DNA from: a bacterium HR28
GTDB lineage: Bacteria; Chloroflexota; Chloroflexia; Thermomicrobiales; Thermomicrobiaceae
NCBI GenBank assembly: GCA_002898255.1
Contig: BEIE01000002.1
Coordinates: forward strand, 124,001 to 188,000
Length of the DNA stretch: 64,000 nucleotides
Direction of reading: 5' to 3'
Each line of letters begins with the position of its first letter. Positions within the stretch are counted from its first letter, which is position 1. Made by a program: the position numbers and the translations under genes. Positions 26,725 through 35,457 of the stretch are shown here, one piece after another. Below the pieces are notes generated by a model. That model saw nothing but the letters and a program-made list of their open reading frames with translations. It ran no database searches and was not told where the DNA came from.

Positions 26725-27489
26725 ATGCTCGCAACGAGAATCCGACGCCAGGTCATGCTTGTGGCACTCGCCTCACTCACCATCACGGCCTGTGGAGCGG
26801 GAGCGACCTTCACCCCAACCGCAACACCTCGCGTCACTCCTGCGGCAACGACGCCTACAGCTGCTGTTGTGAACACACCCACGGGGAACCCTGCAGCCCA
26901 GGAGACAACCCCAGCGGTTCCGTCCTCACCAACCACCGCCACCCTGGCTGATTCCGTCTTTCGCATCGTGGCTGAACAGAGCGAGGCCCGCTACCGCGCT
27001 CGTGAGCAACTCCTCGGGCGCTCACTTCCGAATGATGCCGTCGGCCGGACACAGGCCATCGAGGGCCAGATTGCCCTAACCGCAGACGGCAAAATCGATC
27101 CTCAGCGCTCACGCTTTACAGTGGATTTGACAACGCTGCAGAGCGACGAGACCCGCCGAGATAACTACATCAAACAAAACACCTTAGAAGTGGCGAAGTA
27201 TCCTACCGCCGAGTTCCAGCCAACCGAGGTTCAGGGATTACCTTGGCCACTGCCAACGAACGGCCAAGCATCCTTCCAACTTGTGGGAAATTTGACTGTC
27301 CACGGAGTGACCAAGCCGGTCACCTGGAACGTCCAGGCATCGTTCGATGGAACGCGCATCACCGGGACAGCAACAACCCAGGTCACCTTCCAAGACTTTC
27401 AGATGACCCCGCCACGTGTGCCGATCGTGCTGAGTCTTGAAGACACCATCACACTGGAATTGGACTTCACCCTGGAGCCAGCGCCATGA
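26725..27489 (+). CDS. YceI-domain lipoprotein
   Basis: The 254-residue product has a signal peptide with lipobox (LTITAC), a Thr/Pro-rich linker and a C-terminal YceI domain (SEARYRAREQLLG..., RSRFTVDLTTLQSDETRRDNYIKQNTLE, LTVHGVTKPVTWNV, TTQVTFQDF). YceI domains are lipocalin-like and bind polyisoprenoid-type lipids; many are induced by envelope or base stress. The ATG at 26725 has GGAGGG upstream. The stop overlaps the ATG of the next gene (27486-27489). Its promoter shares the htrA architecture. Confidence 0.88.
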   Translation: MLATRIRRQVMLVALASLTITACGAGATFTPTATPRVTPAATTPTAAVVNTPTGNPAAQETTPAVPSSPTTATLADSVFRIVAEQSEARYRAREQLLGRSLPNDAVGRTQAIEGQIALTADGKIDPQRSRFTVDLTTLQSDETRRDNYIKQNTLEVAKYPTAEFQPTEVQGLPWPLPTNGQASFQLVGNLTVHGVTKPVTWNVQASFDGTRITGTATTQVTFQDFQMTPPRVPIVLSLEDTITLELDFTLEPAP

Positions 27490-28598
27490 GGAGAGGCCGC
27501 TTCCACTTCACCAGACGGCACCTCCTCCTCACCAGCCTCGGGCTCGCGGTCGCGTGCCGCAGCCGAGCCAGTCCTACGCAAACTTCCAGCCTGCCCTCTC
27601 CCACCTCCTCTCTCGGGCCGGGGCCAACGGTGACGGCCGAGCCCCGGCCCTCTCCAACTCCTTTTTCAACTCTTCCCCGTCCAACCCCGACGCCAGTCCC
27701 CTCACCGACCCCAACCTTCGCTCCAACTCCAACTCCGCACCCGCTCGCGGCCTATACGATCGAAGGGTTACGTGCCCGCTCCTATCCCGGCGGCCCTATT
27801 GAGGTCATCCGCATCGTCGCTGAAACCGAGGCCTATACCTTTGCCCATATTCGCTATCCGAGTGACGGGCTCCGCATCACTGGTGGCCTCCACCTCCCGC
27901 GCGGTGACGGTCCGTTTCCCGTCGTCATCCTCTGCCATGGCTATATCCCTCCCGAGCAGTACTGGACCGGCGCCGACACAATCACTGCGGCTGACGAGCT
28001 CGCCCGCCGAGGCTTCCTCTGTGTCGCCCCCGACTTCCGTGGCTGGGGCGGGTCCGATCCTGGCCCGAATTACTTTCGGACGGGTATCGTCATCGACACC
28101 CTGAATCTCATCAGCTCGCTCCCCTCGCTCCCACAAGCCGACCCAGCACGGATTGGTCTGTGGGGGCACAGTATGGGCGGGGGCTTAGTAGCCAAGGCAA
28201 TTTGCATTGACCAGCGGATCCGCGCTGCTGTCCTCTACGCTCCAGTCTCCGGGTGGGATCTCGATAACATCCGCAAGTGGGGTGCCGGTGTGCAGCCAAA
28301 TGACCCCCTCAGCTCGCTTTACCAAGCGGTCGCTGAGGACGAGACCTTTCTTCGCGCCACGTCACCGCTCTTCCACTTTCACTTTGTCACGTGTCCTGTC
28401 CAGATCCACATTGGCACTGCTGACACCGTGACTCCACCGGAATGGTCACGCGCGATCCGTGATAGCCTGCAACTTGCAGGAAAGTCGGTCGAATATTTCG
28501 AGTATCCCGGCGAGGGACATGCCTTCTCTCCCCCCGCTTGGCGACTCTTTATGGATCGCGTGACCTCATTCTACGACCGCACCCTCCGCTCAGGCTGA
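27486..28598 (+). CDS. Tat-exported alpha/beta hydrolase lipoprotein
   Basis: The 370-residue protein starts with TRRHLLLTSLGLAVAC, a twin-arginine signal combined with a lipobox, then about 65 residues of Pro/Thr/Ser linker and an alpha/beta-hydrolase domain of the dienelactone-hydrolase/prolyl-oligopeptidase type. Triad residues are visible: Ser in GHSMGGG, Asp in GTADTVTPP and His in GEGHAF; the oxyanion region is VILCHGYIPP. It is probably an outer-face esterase or peptidase; the substrate is unknown. Four-base overlap with the YceI lipoprotein gene means coupled translation, and both fall under the same regulated promoter. Confidence 0.85.
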   Translation: MRRGRFHFTRRHLLLTSLGLAVACRSRASPTQTSSLPSPTSSLGPGPTVTAEPRPSPTPFSTLPRPTPTPVPSPTPTFAPTPTPHPLAAYTIEGLRARSYPGGPIEVIRIVAETEAYTFAHIRYPSDGLRITGGLHLPRGDGPFPVVILCHGYIPPEQYWTGADTITAADELARRGFLCVAPDFRGWGGSDPGPNYFRTGIVIDTLNLISSLPSLPQADPARIGLWGHSMGGGLVAKAICIDQRIRAAVLYAPVSGWDLDNIRKWGAGVQPNDPLSSLYQAVAEDETFLRATSPLFHFHFVTCPVQIHIGTADTVTPPEWSRAIRDSLQLAGKSVEYFEYPGEGHAFSPPAWRLFMDRVTSFYDRTLRSG

Positions 28599-28642
28599 CA
28601 CGCCTTCGGTATACTGGCACCGTCACCGAGGAGCGGAGGCCG

Positions 28643-29302
28643 ATGCATCTGAGTCAGACCTATCGCCGTATATTGCAGTGCAGCGGGTTCGCTCAGCGCG
28701 CGAGCGGATCCGCAGAGCAGGAGCGTCTCAGCGACGACACGCTCGTCCAGCGCGTCGCTGGCGGCGATGCCCGAGCGCTCGAACAGCTCTACGATCGCTA
28801 TGCTCGTCCCGTTTTCTCGCTTGCGCTTCGCATGCTCGGTGATCCCGCCGAAGCCGAGGAACTCCTGCAGGAAACGTTCCTACGCCTCTGGCAGCAGGCA
28901 GCTCGGTACGACGCGCGACGCGGCTCGTTTGGGAGCTGGCTGATGAGTATCGCCCACAACCTTGCAGTTGACGCACTCCGGTCACGAAGCCGACGGCCCC
29001 AGCGTGCCGACTTCGTCGAACTCGGTCACCTGCCACTGACCGAGACCGACGAGGCAACAATCGCCCACGAAGCGGCCGAAGTCAGCGAGCTCCGCGACCG
29101 CGTCCGGCAGGCAATGGCACAGCTCCCCGAGCCGCAACGGCAGGCAATCGAACTCGCCTATTTTGCTGGCCTCACCCACAGCGAAATCGCAGCCGTACTC
29201 GGTGAGCCAATTGGCACTATCAAGACTCGTTTACGGCTCGGCATGCAGAAGCTTCACCTGCTGCTCCGTGATCACGCACCGGAGTTACCGAGCCATGGCT
29301 GA
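28643..29302 (+). CDS. ECF-type sigma factor (SigK-like)
   Basis: The 219-residue protein has region 2 (ALEQLYDRYARPVFSLALRMLGDPAEAEELLQETFLRLWQQ... GSFGSWLMSIAHNLAVDALRSRSRR) and region 4 (LPEPQRQAIELAYFAGLTHSEIAAVLGEPIGTIKTRLRLGMQKL) of extracytoplasmic-function sigma factors. GGAGCGGAGG precedes the ATG at 28643. It overlaps the anti-sigma gene by 8 bases. The unit is a standard signal-responsive sigma/anti-sigma pair. Confidence 0.92.
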   Translation: MHLSQTYRRILQCSGFAQRASGSAEQERLSDDTLVQRVAGGDARALEQLYDRYARPVFSLALRMLGDPAEAEELLQETFLRLWQQAARYDARRGSFGSWLMSIAHNLAVDALRSRSRRPQRADFVELGHLPLTETDEATIAHEAAEVSELRDRVRQAMAQLPEPQRQAIELAYFAGLTHSEIAAVLGEPIGTIKTRLRLGMQKLHLLLRDHAPELPSHG

Positions 29303-30050
29303 GCGCCAACGACCGCTCGACGAATGTCCAGAAGATCTCTTACCGGGTTACGTCATTGGTGCCCTTGACCCGGACGAACTCGAGTTCGTTGAACGCCACC
29401 TCGCCCTCTGCGCTCGCTGTCGCGCCACCGCAACTGAAGTGCGCCGCACAGCGCAGCTCCTTGCCTTCTTCCCTCCCCCACAGCCCGTTCCAGCTCGCGC
29501 CCGCCGCACCCTCCTGGCGCGCATCCGCCCGGCGAGCTCCCCTAGCCTTGTCGCGTGGTTGCGACGCCCTGCCTGGATACTCGCCATTGCGGCGAGCGTC
29601 CTCGCCCTGCTCTTTGGCTGGCAACTTGCTGAACGCGACCGCACTGCCAACCAACAGGCGCAGCAGGCGATCCAGGCGGATTCTCAGCGCCGTGCCGTCG
29701 TCCAACTCCTCGCTCAACGAGATGGTCTCCTTATCCGGCTCCAGGGCAGCGGAGCTGCACGGAATGCACACGGAGCGATTATCCTCGACCCCTCCAGCAA
29801 CACCGCCCTGATCGCCATCGAGGGACTTCCGCGCCCTGCCACTGGCCAGTCCTACATTGTCTGGCTCGTCCGCGGCCAGGAGTACCAACAGGCTGGCATC
29901 CTGCCGGTCGACGAGCGCGGTCACGCCGAGTTGTTCCTCTCCCCCCGCGAGTCGCTACGGACGTTCGACGCACTCGCCATAACCCTTGAGAACAGCGCAC
30001 AGGTCAGTAGCCCAAATGGCCTTCCCGTCGCACTTGCCTCACTGGACTAG
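29295..30050 (+). CDS. Anti-sigma factor with zinc finger and RskA domain
   Basis: The 251-residue protein has an N-terminal zinc-binding anti-sigma motif H35-x3-C39-x2-C42 (ERHLALCARC), which holds the sigma factor at the membrane. One transmembrane helix (PAWILAIAASVLALLFGWQL) follows, then a short coiled segment and an extracytoplasmic RskA-type domain (GAIILDPSSNTALIAIEGLPRPATGQSYIVWLV). Release normally needs regulated proteolysis or a redox/ligand signal. It overlaps the sigma gene by 8 bases, and its stop overlaps the stop of the convergent aminopeptidase gene by 4 bases. Confidence 0.9.
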   Translation: MAERQRPLDECPEDLLPGYVIGALDPDELEFVERHLALCARCRATATEVRRTAQLLAFFPPPQPVPARARRTLLARIRPASSPSLVAWLRRPAWILAIAASVLALLFGWQLAERDRTANQQAQQAIQADSQRRAVVQLLAQRDGLLIRLQGSGAARNAHGAIILDPSSNTALIAIEGLPRPATGQSYIVWLVRGQEYQQAGILPVDERGHAELFLSPRESLRTFDALAITLENSAQVSSPNGLPVALASLD

Positions 30051-31150
30051 ATCAGAAGTTCCCCGTTCTTCATGAACAACTGGCCGTCGATCCACACCTC
30101 GCTGTCCCGGCGGAGATCGCAGATCATGTCCCAGTGCACTGCCGAGCGGTTACGGCTCCCTGTCTCGGGATACCCCGCACCGATCGCTAGATGGAGCGTC
30201 CCGCCGATCTTCTCGTCAAAGAGGATATTCCCTGTGAAACGGGTGATCGCTCGGTTCAGCCCGAAGGCAAACTCGCCAACGTAGCGTGCCCCCTCATCCG
30301 TTTCTAACATGCGGTGAAGGAACGCTTCGTTCCGCGCTGCACTCGCCTCGACGACCCGTCCCCCTTCGAAGCGTAAGCGGATATCCTCAACTTGCCGGCC
30401 TTGCACCATGGAGGGATAGGTGAAGCGAATCGTCCCTTCGACCGAGTCTTCGACCGGACCGGTGAAGATCTCCCCATCGGGAAAGTTCTTCCGCCCGTCC
30501 GCATTGACGAAGCGCCGCCCCGCGATGGAGAGGCGTAGGTCTGTATCCGGCGCCCGGATATGCACCTCCCGCTTGTCCGACAGCCACTCGATAATCCGCG
30601 CCTGTTCCCGTGCCTGCTCCTGCCAAGCCGCAACTGGATCCTCCTGATCAAGGAAGCCAGCCCGCAACACAAATTCCTCGTACTCGGCCAACGACATCTC
30701 AGCATCCTGCGCGTAGGCTTCCGTGGGATAGAGCGTGACGCACCAGTTGAGCGCACCCGCAGCCGCCCGCTCGAGATACGTTTGCCGGAGCTCCGTTCGC
30801 GCTCGCTGGTGCAGCTGTTGCCGGGCTGGATCGATCCCCGTGAGCGCTTTGGTGTTGCTCTCACTCAGGATCCGGAGCAACGCATCAGCCTGCTCCGGCC
30901 CCAGTCGCTCGTCTGGAGAAATGAAGGTAAGCTGTCGGTCATTCGCCGTCTTGAACAAAATTTCTGCTAATCCTGGCAACGTCAGTTGTACGACTGGATA
31001 GGCACCACGTTCCAGCACGAGCCGATAGACCTCACGGATCAGCGGTGCGGCCAACGGTGTCCCACCGATGACCACCAACTGCTCTGGCTGAACAGCGAGG
31101 GAATATTCAACTAACACCTTCGCCCATTTTGTGATTCGCGGATCGGTCAT
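30047..31150 (-). CDS. Aminopeptidase, M29 (AmpS/AmpT thermophilic) family
   Basis: The 367-residue cytosolic metallopeptidase has the M29 pattern: N-terminal KWAKVLVEYSLAVQPEQLVVIGG, then metal-ligand regions NFPDGEIFTGP (Glu), YVGEFAFGLN (Glu), GGTLHLAIGAGYPETG (His) and SAVHWDMICDL (His, Asp). These enzymes remove N-terminal residues from peptides and are typical of thermophiles. GGAGTGAGG precedes the ATG. It is convergent with the anti-sigma gene, with a four-base overlap. Confidence 0.93.
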   Translation of the reverse strand: MTDPRITKWAKVLVEYSLAVQPEQLVVIGGTPLAAPLIREVYRLVLERGAYPVVQLTLPGLAEILFKTANDRQLTFISPDERLGPEQADALLRILSESNTKALTGIDPARQQLHQRARTELRQTYLERAAAGALNWCVTLYPTEAYAQDAEMSLAEYEEFVLRAGFLDQEDPVAAWQEQAREQARIIEWLSDKREVHIRAPDTDLRLSIAGRRFVNADGRKNFPDGEIFTGPVEDSVEGTIRFTYPSMVQGRQVEDIRLRFEGGRVVEASAARNEAFLHRMLETDEGARYVGEFAFGLNRAITRFTGNILFDEKIGGTLHLAIGAGYPETGSRNRSAVHWDMICDLRRDSEVWIDGQLFMKNGELLI

Positions 31151-31328
31151 GCCTCACTCCGTTCGCTCACCGTCCTGCATCCTACTACGCACATTCAGAC
31201 CCTGTCCGGTCCTCCGTCGCCCGCTTTCGCACACTCATGGCCGAATCGGTACTTCTTGCTCTACCGCGCCTCAGGCAACAACCGTATAGTTCACTTGGAG
31301 GATTGCAGCCCATTGGAGAATGTCTCCA

Positions 31329-32963
31329 ATGCTTTACAATCACGGTCGATCTCCTAGCCAACCCGCTCGCGCTGGGCAAGCACTTGTCCTCTTAGCTCTC
31401 ACCCTCTTTGTGCTGCTCGGCTTCAGTGCCCTGGCAGTCGATGTCGCCTTCGCCTATGCCGAGCGTCGCCTCCTACAGAACGCCGTTGACGCGGCTGCGC
31501 TCGCTGGCGCTCGCGCACTCTACGCTGGCCAAACCGACATCGACGTCATCACCGCCGAAGCCCAAGCGGCTCTGGAACAGAATCTACTCGCCAATCACGA
31601 TCCAGGCGAGGGACTCAGACTGACACAATTCCAGGTTCAGGCGGATCTCGAGACCCGTTGGGTACGGGTCACCGCAACAGCCGATATCGACCGCTTCTTC
31701 CTTGGCGCCTTCTACTCTGGCCAGTGGAGTACTAGCGCCCAAGCTACTGCTCGCGTCGGCGAACAACCGACCGACTATGCATTCCTGGCACTTGAACACG
31801 ACAACCCGAACGCGGTGAACCTCATCGGGAACGTCGGCGTGCGGATTGTAGGCGGAAGCGCTATGTCCAACGGTGGTATGCGCTGTGTCGGCAATGGAAC
31901 CTTCCAAGCCGATGGCACCGTCGACGCTGCGCTTTCATTCTCACAGACCGGCAACTGCCGTTTTCTCGCCGGGCAGGGAGTGCGTTCCGGCCTTACACCA
32001 GTCGACGACCCGCTTACCACGATGCCCGAGCCCCCGCGACCGACTGTACCCTCACCGCCTGGTGGTGCGGCAGCGAATTGCACGACCTCCGGCAACACGA
32101 TGACCTGCCCACCAGGCCACTACAGTAACGCGATCAGCCACAGTGGCAACGGTTCGCTTCTTTTCCCCGGCGGCACATATCAGTTCGATGCCCCCGTTAC
32201 CTTCAGCGGCAATGGTACGGTCTCGCTCGGCCCGGGGTTCTACTACTTCAATAACGGGTTCTCGGTCGGCGGCAATGCTACGGTCACCTTGGCACCCGGA
32301 ACCTACGTCTTCAAAAAAGGGGAGTTCTCACTCGGCGGCAACGTTCGCCTACAGTTACAAGGCCAGCCGACTAGCTGTTCCGGTTCGGGACAAGAGTTCC
32401 GTCTTTTCTTCGTCGACAGTTCCTTTGCTGTCCAAGGAAACTTTGCCCTACAAAATATCCTGCCCTGCGACGTGCTCGTCTACCTTCGCAATTCTGACTT
32501 TGCCCTAACCGGCAACACCGATTCGGTCATCCCGCCCGGCCTCTACTACTTTGATGGTGGAACCTTTCGCCTCCAAGGCAACCAGACGGTGACCGGCCAA
32601 GATGTCCTTTTCTTCTTCGGCCCTGGTTCAGCCTTCAACGTGGTTGGAAATACGCGATATGTTCTCAGCGGCGTCACTGATCCCACGAAACTTCCCTATC
32701 CTGGTATGCAACCTGGCCTTGTCATCTTCCAAGCTCGCGGCAATGCTCAAACCTTGCGTATGGTTGGAAATAGTGGAGCACAAGTCAACGGCATCCTCTA
32801 TCTCCCAGCTGGGACACTCGAACTCAGCGGCAACGCGTCTGGTACCTGGGCTCGGGGACAGCTTATCGTCTATCGCTTTGCGACGAACGGGAATACAAAC
32901 ATCCGCGTGGAACGAGTGGAGCATGTCATTATCACTCGCCCAGCCGTCTGGCTTGTCGAATAG
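31329..32963 (+). CDS. TadG-like protein with Gly-Asn-repeat beta-solenoid region
   Basis: The 544-residue protein starts with a TadE/TadG-like anchor: GQALVLLALTLFVLLGFSALAVDVAFAYAERRLLQNAVDAAALAGARA. After about 130 residues it becomes a repetitive beta-rich region with sixteen Gly-Asn dipeptides, each in a context like SGNGTVSLGPG or GGNATVTLAPG. Four copies of a GN-x6-PGxYxF pattern are seen, suggesting stacked beta turns. Two in-frame starts are possible; the ATG at 31329 has GGAG at a normal 10-base distance, the one at 31320 too close. It heads a group of four related genes. No Tad ATPase or prepilin peptidase is in the window, so pilus assembly cannot be shown. Confidence 0.7.
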   Translation: MLYNHGRSPSQPARAGQALVLLALTLFVLLGFSALAVDVAFAYAERRLLQNAVDAAALAGARALYAGQTDIDVITAEAQAALEQNLLANHDPGEGLRLTQFQVQADLETRWVRVTATADIDRFFLGAFYSGQWSTSAQATARVGEQPTDYAFLALEHDNPNAVNLIGNVGVRIVGGSAMSNGGMRCVGNGTFQADGTVDAALSFSQTGNCRFLAGQGVRSGLTPVDDPLTTMPEPPRPTVPSPPGGAAANCTTSGNTMTCPPGHYSNAISHSGNGSLLFPGGTYQFDAPVTFSGNGTVSLGPGFYYFNNGFSVGGNATVTLAPGTYVFKKGEFSLGGNVRLQLQGQPTSCSGSGQEFRLFFVDSSFAVQGNFALQNILPCDVLVYLRNSDFALTGNTDSVIPPGLYYFDGGTFRLQGNQTVTGQDVLFFFGPGSAFNVVGNTRYVLSGVTDPTKLPYPGMQPGLVIFQARGNAQTLRMVGNSGAQVNGILYLPAGTLELSGNASGTWARGQLIVYRFATNGNTNIRVERVEHVIITRPAVWLVE

Positions 32964-33074
32964 CCTCTTGTTCCTGGTCTTAGACCACCCGCTTGGGTAC
33001 GAATGACTCTACCCACCGCACGCAGAGCAGCCGATCCTTCTCTATGCATGGGCGTGCGCGAGAGGGCTTCCGCC

Positions 33075-33509
33075 GTGGCACGAGACCGCGCCCGAGGGCA
33101 AGCTGGCCAATCACTGGTCGAGTTCACACTCGGCCTTCTGGTGTTGTTGCTAGTCCTCGCTGCAGTCGTCGACTATGGGCGTCTGCTCTACGCTGGCATC
33201 GCCCTGACGAATGTGGCACGTGAGGGGGCCCACTATGGCTCGCTCTCCACGGCCAATGCCACCGATACCGCCGGTATCCAGGCCGCTGCCCTGGCCGAGT
33301 ACCAAGCCACCGGACTACCGCTCCTCTTCGGCAGCCAGCCCGTGGTGACCTCGAGCGTGATTTACCAGAACGGGAAGCCAGAGGCCGTCCGGGTCACCGC
33401 CAGCCTGTCCACCCGGACGCTCCTACCAGTGCCACTCCCACTCACTGGCGAACGACTCGCCGACCAACTCGTCATCCGCCGGACAGCCGAAATGCGGGTA
33501 CTCCCATGA
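33075..33509 (+). CDS. TadE-like pseudopilin
   Basis: The 144-residue protein has a short basic N-terminus, then GQSLVEFTLGLLVLLLVLAAVVDYGRLLYAGIALTNVAREGAHYG, the TadE signature with Glu at +5 of the prepilin-like helix and the downstream VAREGA block. I choose the GTG at 33075 because AGAGGG lies 8 bases upstream; an ATG at 33003 would add 24 residues without a ribosome site. The stop overlaps the next ATG (33506-33509). TadE proteins are minor pseudopilins processed by a Tad-type peptidase. Confidence 0.75.
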   Translation: MARDRARGQAGQSLVEFTLGLLVLLLVLAAVVDYGRLLYAGIALTNVAREGAHYGSLSTANATDTAGIQAAALAEYQATGLPLLFGSQPVVTSSVIYQNGKPEAVRVTASLSTRTLLPVPLPLTGERLADQLVIRRTAEMRVLP

Positions 33510-33919
33510 TGCGCCGTTTCGTTCAAACCGGTCAAAATCTCGTCGAGTTCGCGATCGTGGCTCCTGTGCTCTTCTTGTTCATCTTCGGCATCATGGAGTC
33601 CGGCTGGGCCTTCTATGTGTATAGCGAACTCACCAATGCCGCCCGCGAAGGGGCACGCTACGCCGCTGTCCACGGCGAACTCTGTGCCCAAAACCCGCCG
33701 TGCCAGATGGCGACGACGAGCACCGTTCGCGATCACGTCGTGCAACGACTCTCTATCCCAGACGCCGAACGTGTCACCGTAACCCTCCAGGGCTCACTGG
33801 CACCTGGTGAGCAGGTGACAGTGGAACTCAGTTACCCCTTCCGACCGCTCATCGGCTTCGCATTCCCGGCGGGGAGTATCACCATGCGCGCAAGCAGCAC
33901 GATGATCGTGCATTACTAG
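33506..33919 (+). CDS. TadE-like pseudopilin
   Basis: The 137-residue protein has TGQNLVEFAIVAPVLFLFIFGIMESGWAFYVYSELTNAAREGARYAAVHG, a second TadE-type prepilin helix with its NAAREGARYA block, followed by a small soluble domain with one Cys pair (ELCAQNPPCQ) that could form a disulfide outside. Four-base overlap with the preceding gene couples translation. Confidence 0.82.
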   Translation: MMRRFVQTGQNLVEFAIVAPVLFLFIFGIMESGWAFYVYSELTNAAREGARYAAVHGELCAQNPPCQMATTSTVRDHVVQRLSIPDAERVTVTLQGSLAPGEQVTVELSYPFRPLIGFAFPAGSITMRASSTMIVHY

Positions 33920-33929
33920 GGGGCCACTC

Positions 33930-35261
33930 ATGCGCCACCAGTTGCCCGCGCAAGCGCTACCACTCCTCGCACTCCTGCTCATCCCACTTCTTGGCTTCGC
34001 CGCACTCGGCACTGATGCAGCGTACCTCTATAGCCAACGCCGCCTCACACAGAACGCCGTGGATGCCGCCGCACTCGCCGGTGCCCGCGAACTCCTAAAA
34101 CGCACTGCAACTGATACCCAGGTGAAACAGGTCGCTACGACCTACGCGACAGCCAACGGTTTCCCCGGGCCGATCCCTCCGGACGCAATATCCGTCCAGC
34201 GACCCGATACAGTCCGCGTTCGTCTTGACCGCATTGTCCCGCTTTTCTTCCTCCCGGTGCTTGGCACCGATACCCTGCGGGTCAGCGCTCGTGCCACCGC
34301 ACGCATCACCCAGGCTCCCGGGGAATACGCGCTCCTTGCGCTCGAGGATCTCATCACCGATCCTGGCATCTATGCCAACGGCACCACCGACATCTATGTA
34401 CGTGGACGTGGCCCCAGCGGTCGCGGTGCCAGCGTTCGGTCGAATGCGGCAATTGACAGCCGCGGTACTGTCACCTTCATCGTCGATGGTTGCATCGATG
34501 CAGCTGGGACCATCAACCAAAACGGCACCTGGCAGTACGACTGTCTTAACGCCGAGCTCGGTGACTATGTCCCTGACCCGCTAAGTGGTCGGGTTCGTCC
34601 ACCCACTCTGAACGACGTCCAGTATGAGTACCGCCCAACATGTGAGAACTACACCGGGCCCCTCACCTGTCGACCACTCCCACCCTGTGCAGAGACGGTG
34701 GTACTTGGTCCCGGGCTATACCGAAACTTGGAGCTACCGCGGGATCTTCCTCGCGAACAGGGCGCTGGGCCTTGTACACAAGCCCGCATCATCCGCTTTG
34801 TTCGCGATAGCACCCAAACGGGATCGGCTCCAGTCGCGATCCTGGATGGGACGCGGCTCGAACTCGGAAATACCAATACGCGACTCGAAAGCCAAGGCGT
34901 CATGCTCTACGTGACGGGTTCTGGCGGCATCATCGATCCCAAAAACGGCGAGCTACACCTCGAAGCGCCGGAGAACGCACCGTACGCCGGTGGTCTCGCC
35001 GGCCTTGCCGTGTGGATCGCCAACTGCTCCATCTTCGACAGTCAGGGTAACGGTGAGTTTTACGTCCGCGGTCTTTTCTACGCTCCATGCTCTCGGGTTA
35101 CCATGCACGGAAATCCGTATGGAACCGCCGTTCATGGTCAGGTGATCGTCAAAGATCTCATTGTCAGGGGCACAGCAAACTTCATCGTGGACTACCAAAA
35201 GGTCACCGATACCTTCCGGAACACCGTTGTCCTTGTGCCGAACGCCCCAGACTCCGAGTGA
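33930..35261 (+). CDS. TadG-like protein
   Basis: The 443-residue protein is paralogous to the gene at 31329 over its anchor (ALPLLALLLIPLLGFAALGTDAAYLYSQRRLTQNAVDAAALAGAREL). The rest is beta-rich and Cys-containing (pairs near CENYTGPLTCRPLPPC) with fewer turn repeats (YANGTTDIYVRG, FDSQGNGEFYVRGLFY, MHGNPYGTAVHGQVIV). It follows the TadE gene by 10 bases with a G-rich ribosome site. The last part matches the terminal region of the first TadG-like protein in style (GTAVHGQVIV vs TWARGQLIV), suggesting the same fold. Confidence 0.75.
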   Translation: MRHQLPAQALPLLALLLIPLLGFAALGTDAAYLYSQRRLTQNAVDAAALAGARELLKRTATDTQVKQVATTYATANGFPGPIPPDAISVQRPDTVRVRLDRIVPLFFLPVLGTDTLRVSARATARITQAPGEYALLALEDLITDPGIYANGTTDIYVRGRGPSGRGASVRSNAAIDSRGTVTFIVDGCIDAAGTINQNGTWQYDCLNAELGDYVPDPLSGRVRPPTLNDVQYEYRPTCENYTGPLTCRPLPPCAETVVLGPGLYRNLELPRDLPREQGAGPCTQARIIRFVRDSTQTGSAPVAILDGTRLELGNTNTRLESQGVMLYVTGSGGIIDPKNGELHLEAPENAPYAGGLAGLAVWIANCSIFDSQGNGEFYVRGLFYAPCSRVTMHGNPYGTAVHGQVIVKDLIVRGTANFIVDYQKVTDTFRNTVVLVPNAPDSE

Positions 35262-35361
35262 GCAGGTACCTCTGAGAGCAGCTCCTCCGCGATCCACCCC
35301 CTCTTGCTCACCCCACAGACATGGACGGCCGGCCAAACCGCTTGCTCCTTCATAACACGAC

Positions 35362-35388
35362 GCGGAGCGAGGTCCGTCCTCGCTCCGC
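35362..35388. terminator. Bidirectional terminator between tadG-like and GYD genes
   Basis: Perfect 11-bp stem, GCGGAGCGAGG (35362-35372) and CCTCGCTCCGC (35378-35388), 5-base loop, about 100 bases past the tadG-like stop. Confidence 0.7.
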
Positions 35389-35438
35389 CTCTCTCTCAAG
35401 AGATACCGGCCCTCGTTATCCCGATGGGTCCCGCAGAA

Positions 35439-35457
35439 ACACGGACTCAGTCCGTGT
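35439..35457 (-). terminator. Palindrome over the GYD-gene stop codon
   Basis: ACACGGACT, one base, AGTCCGTGT: a 19-base near-perfect palindrome that contains the stop codon (35447-35449). On the minus strand TTTCTG follows, so it may be an intrinsic terminator that starts inside the coding sequence. Confidence 0.5.

Noticed and set aside
28610-28615. TATACT as -10 of the ECF sigma gene
   Set aside because: No -35 at 16-19 bases and no extended TGN; left out of the promoter list.
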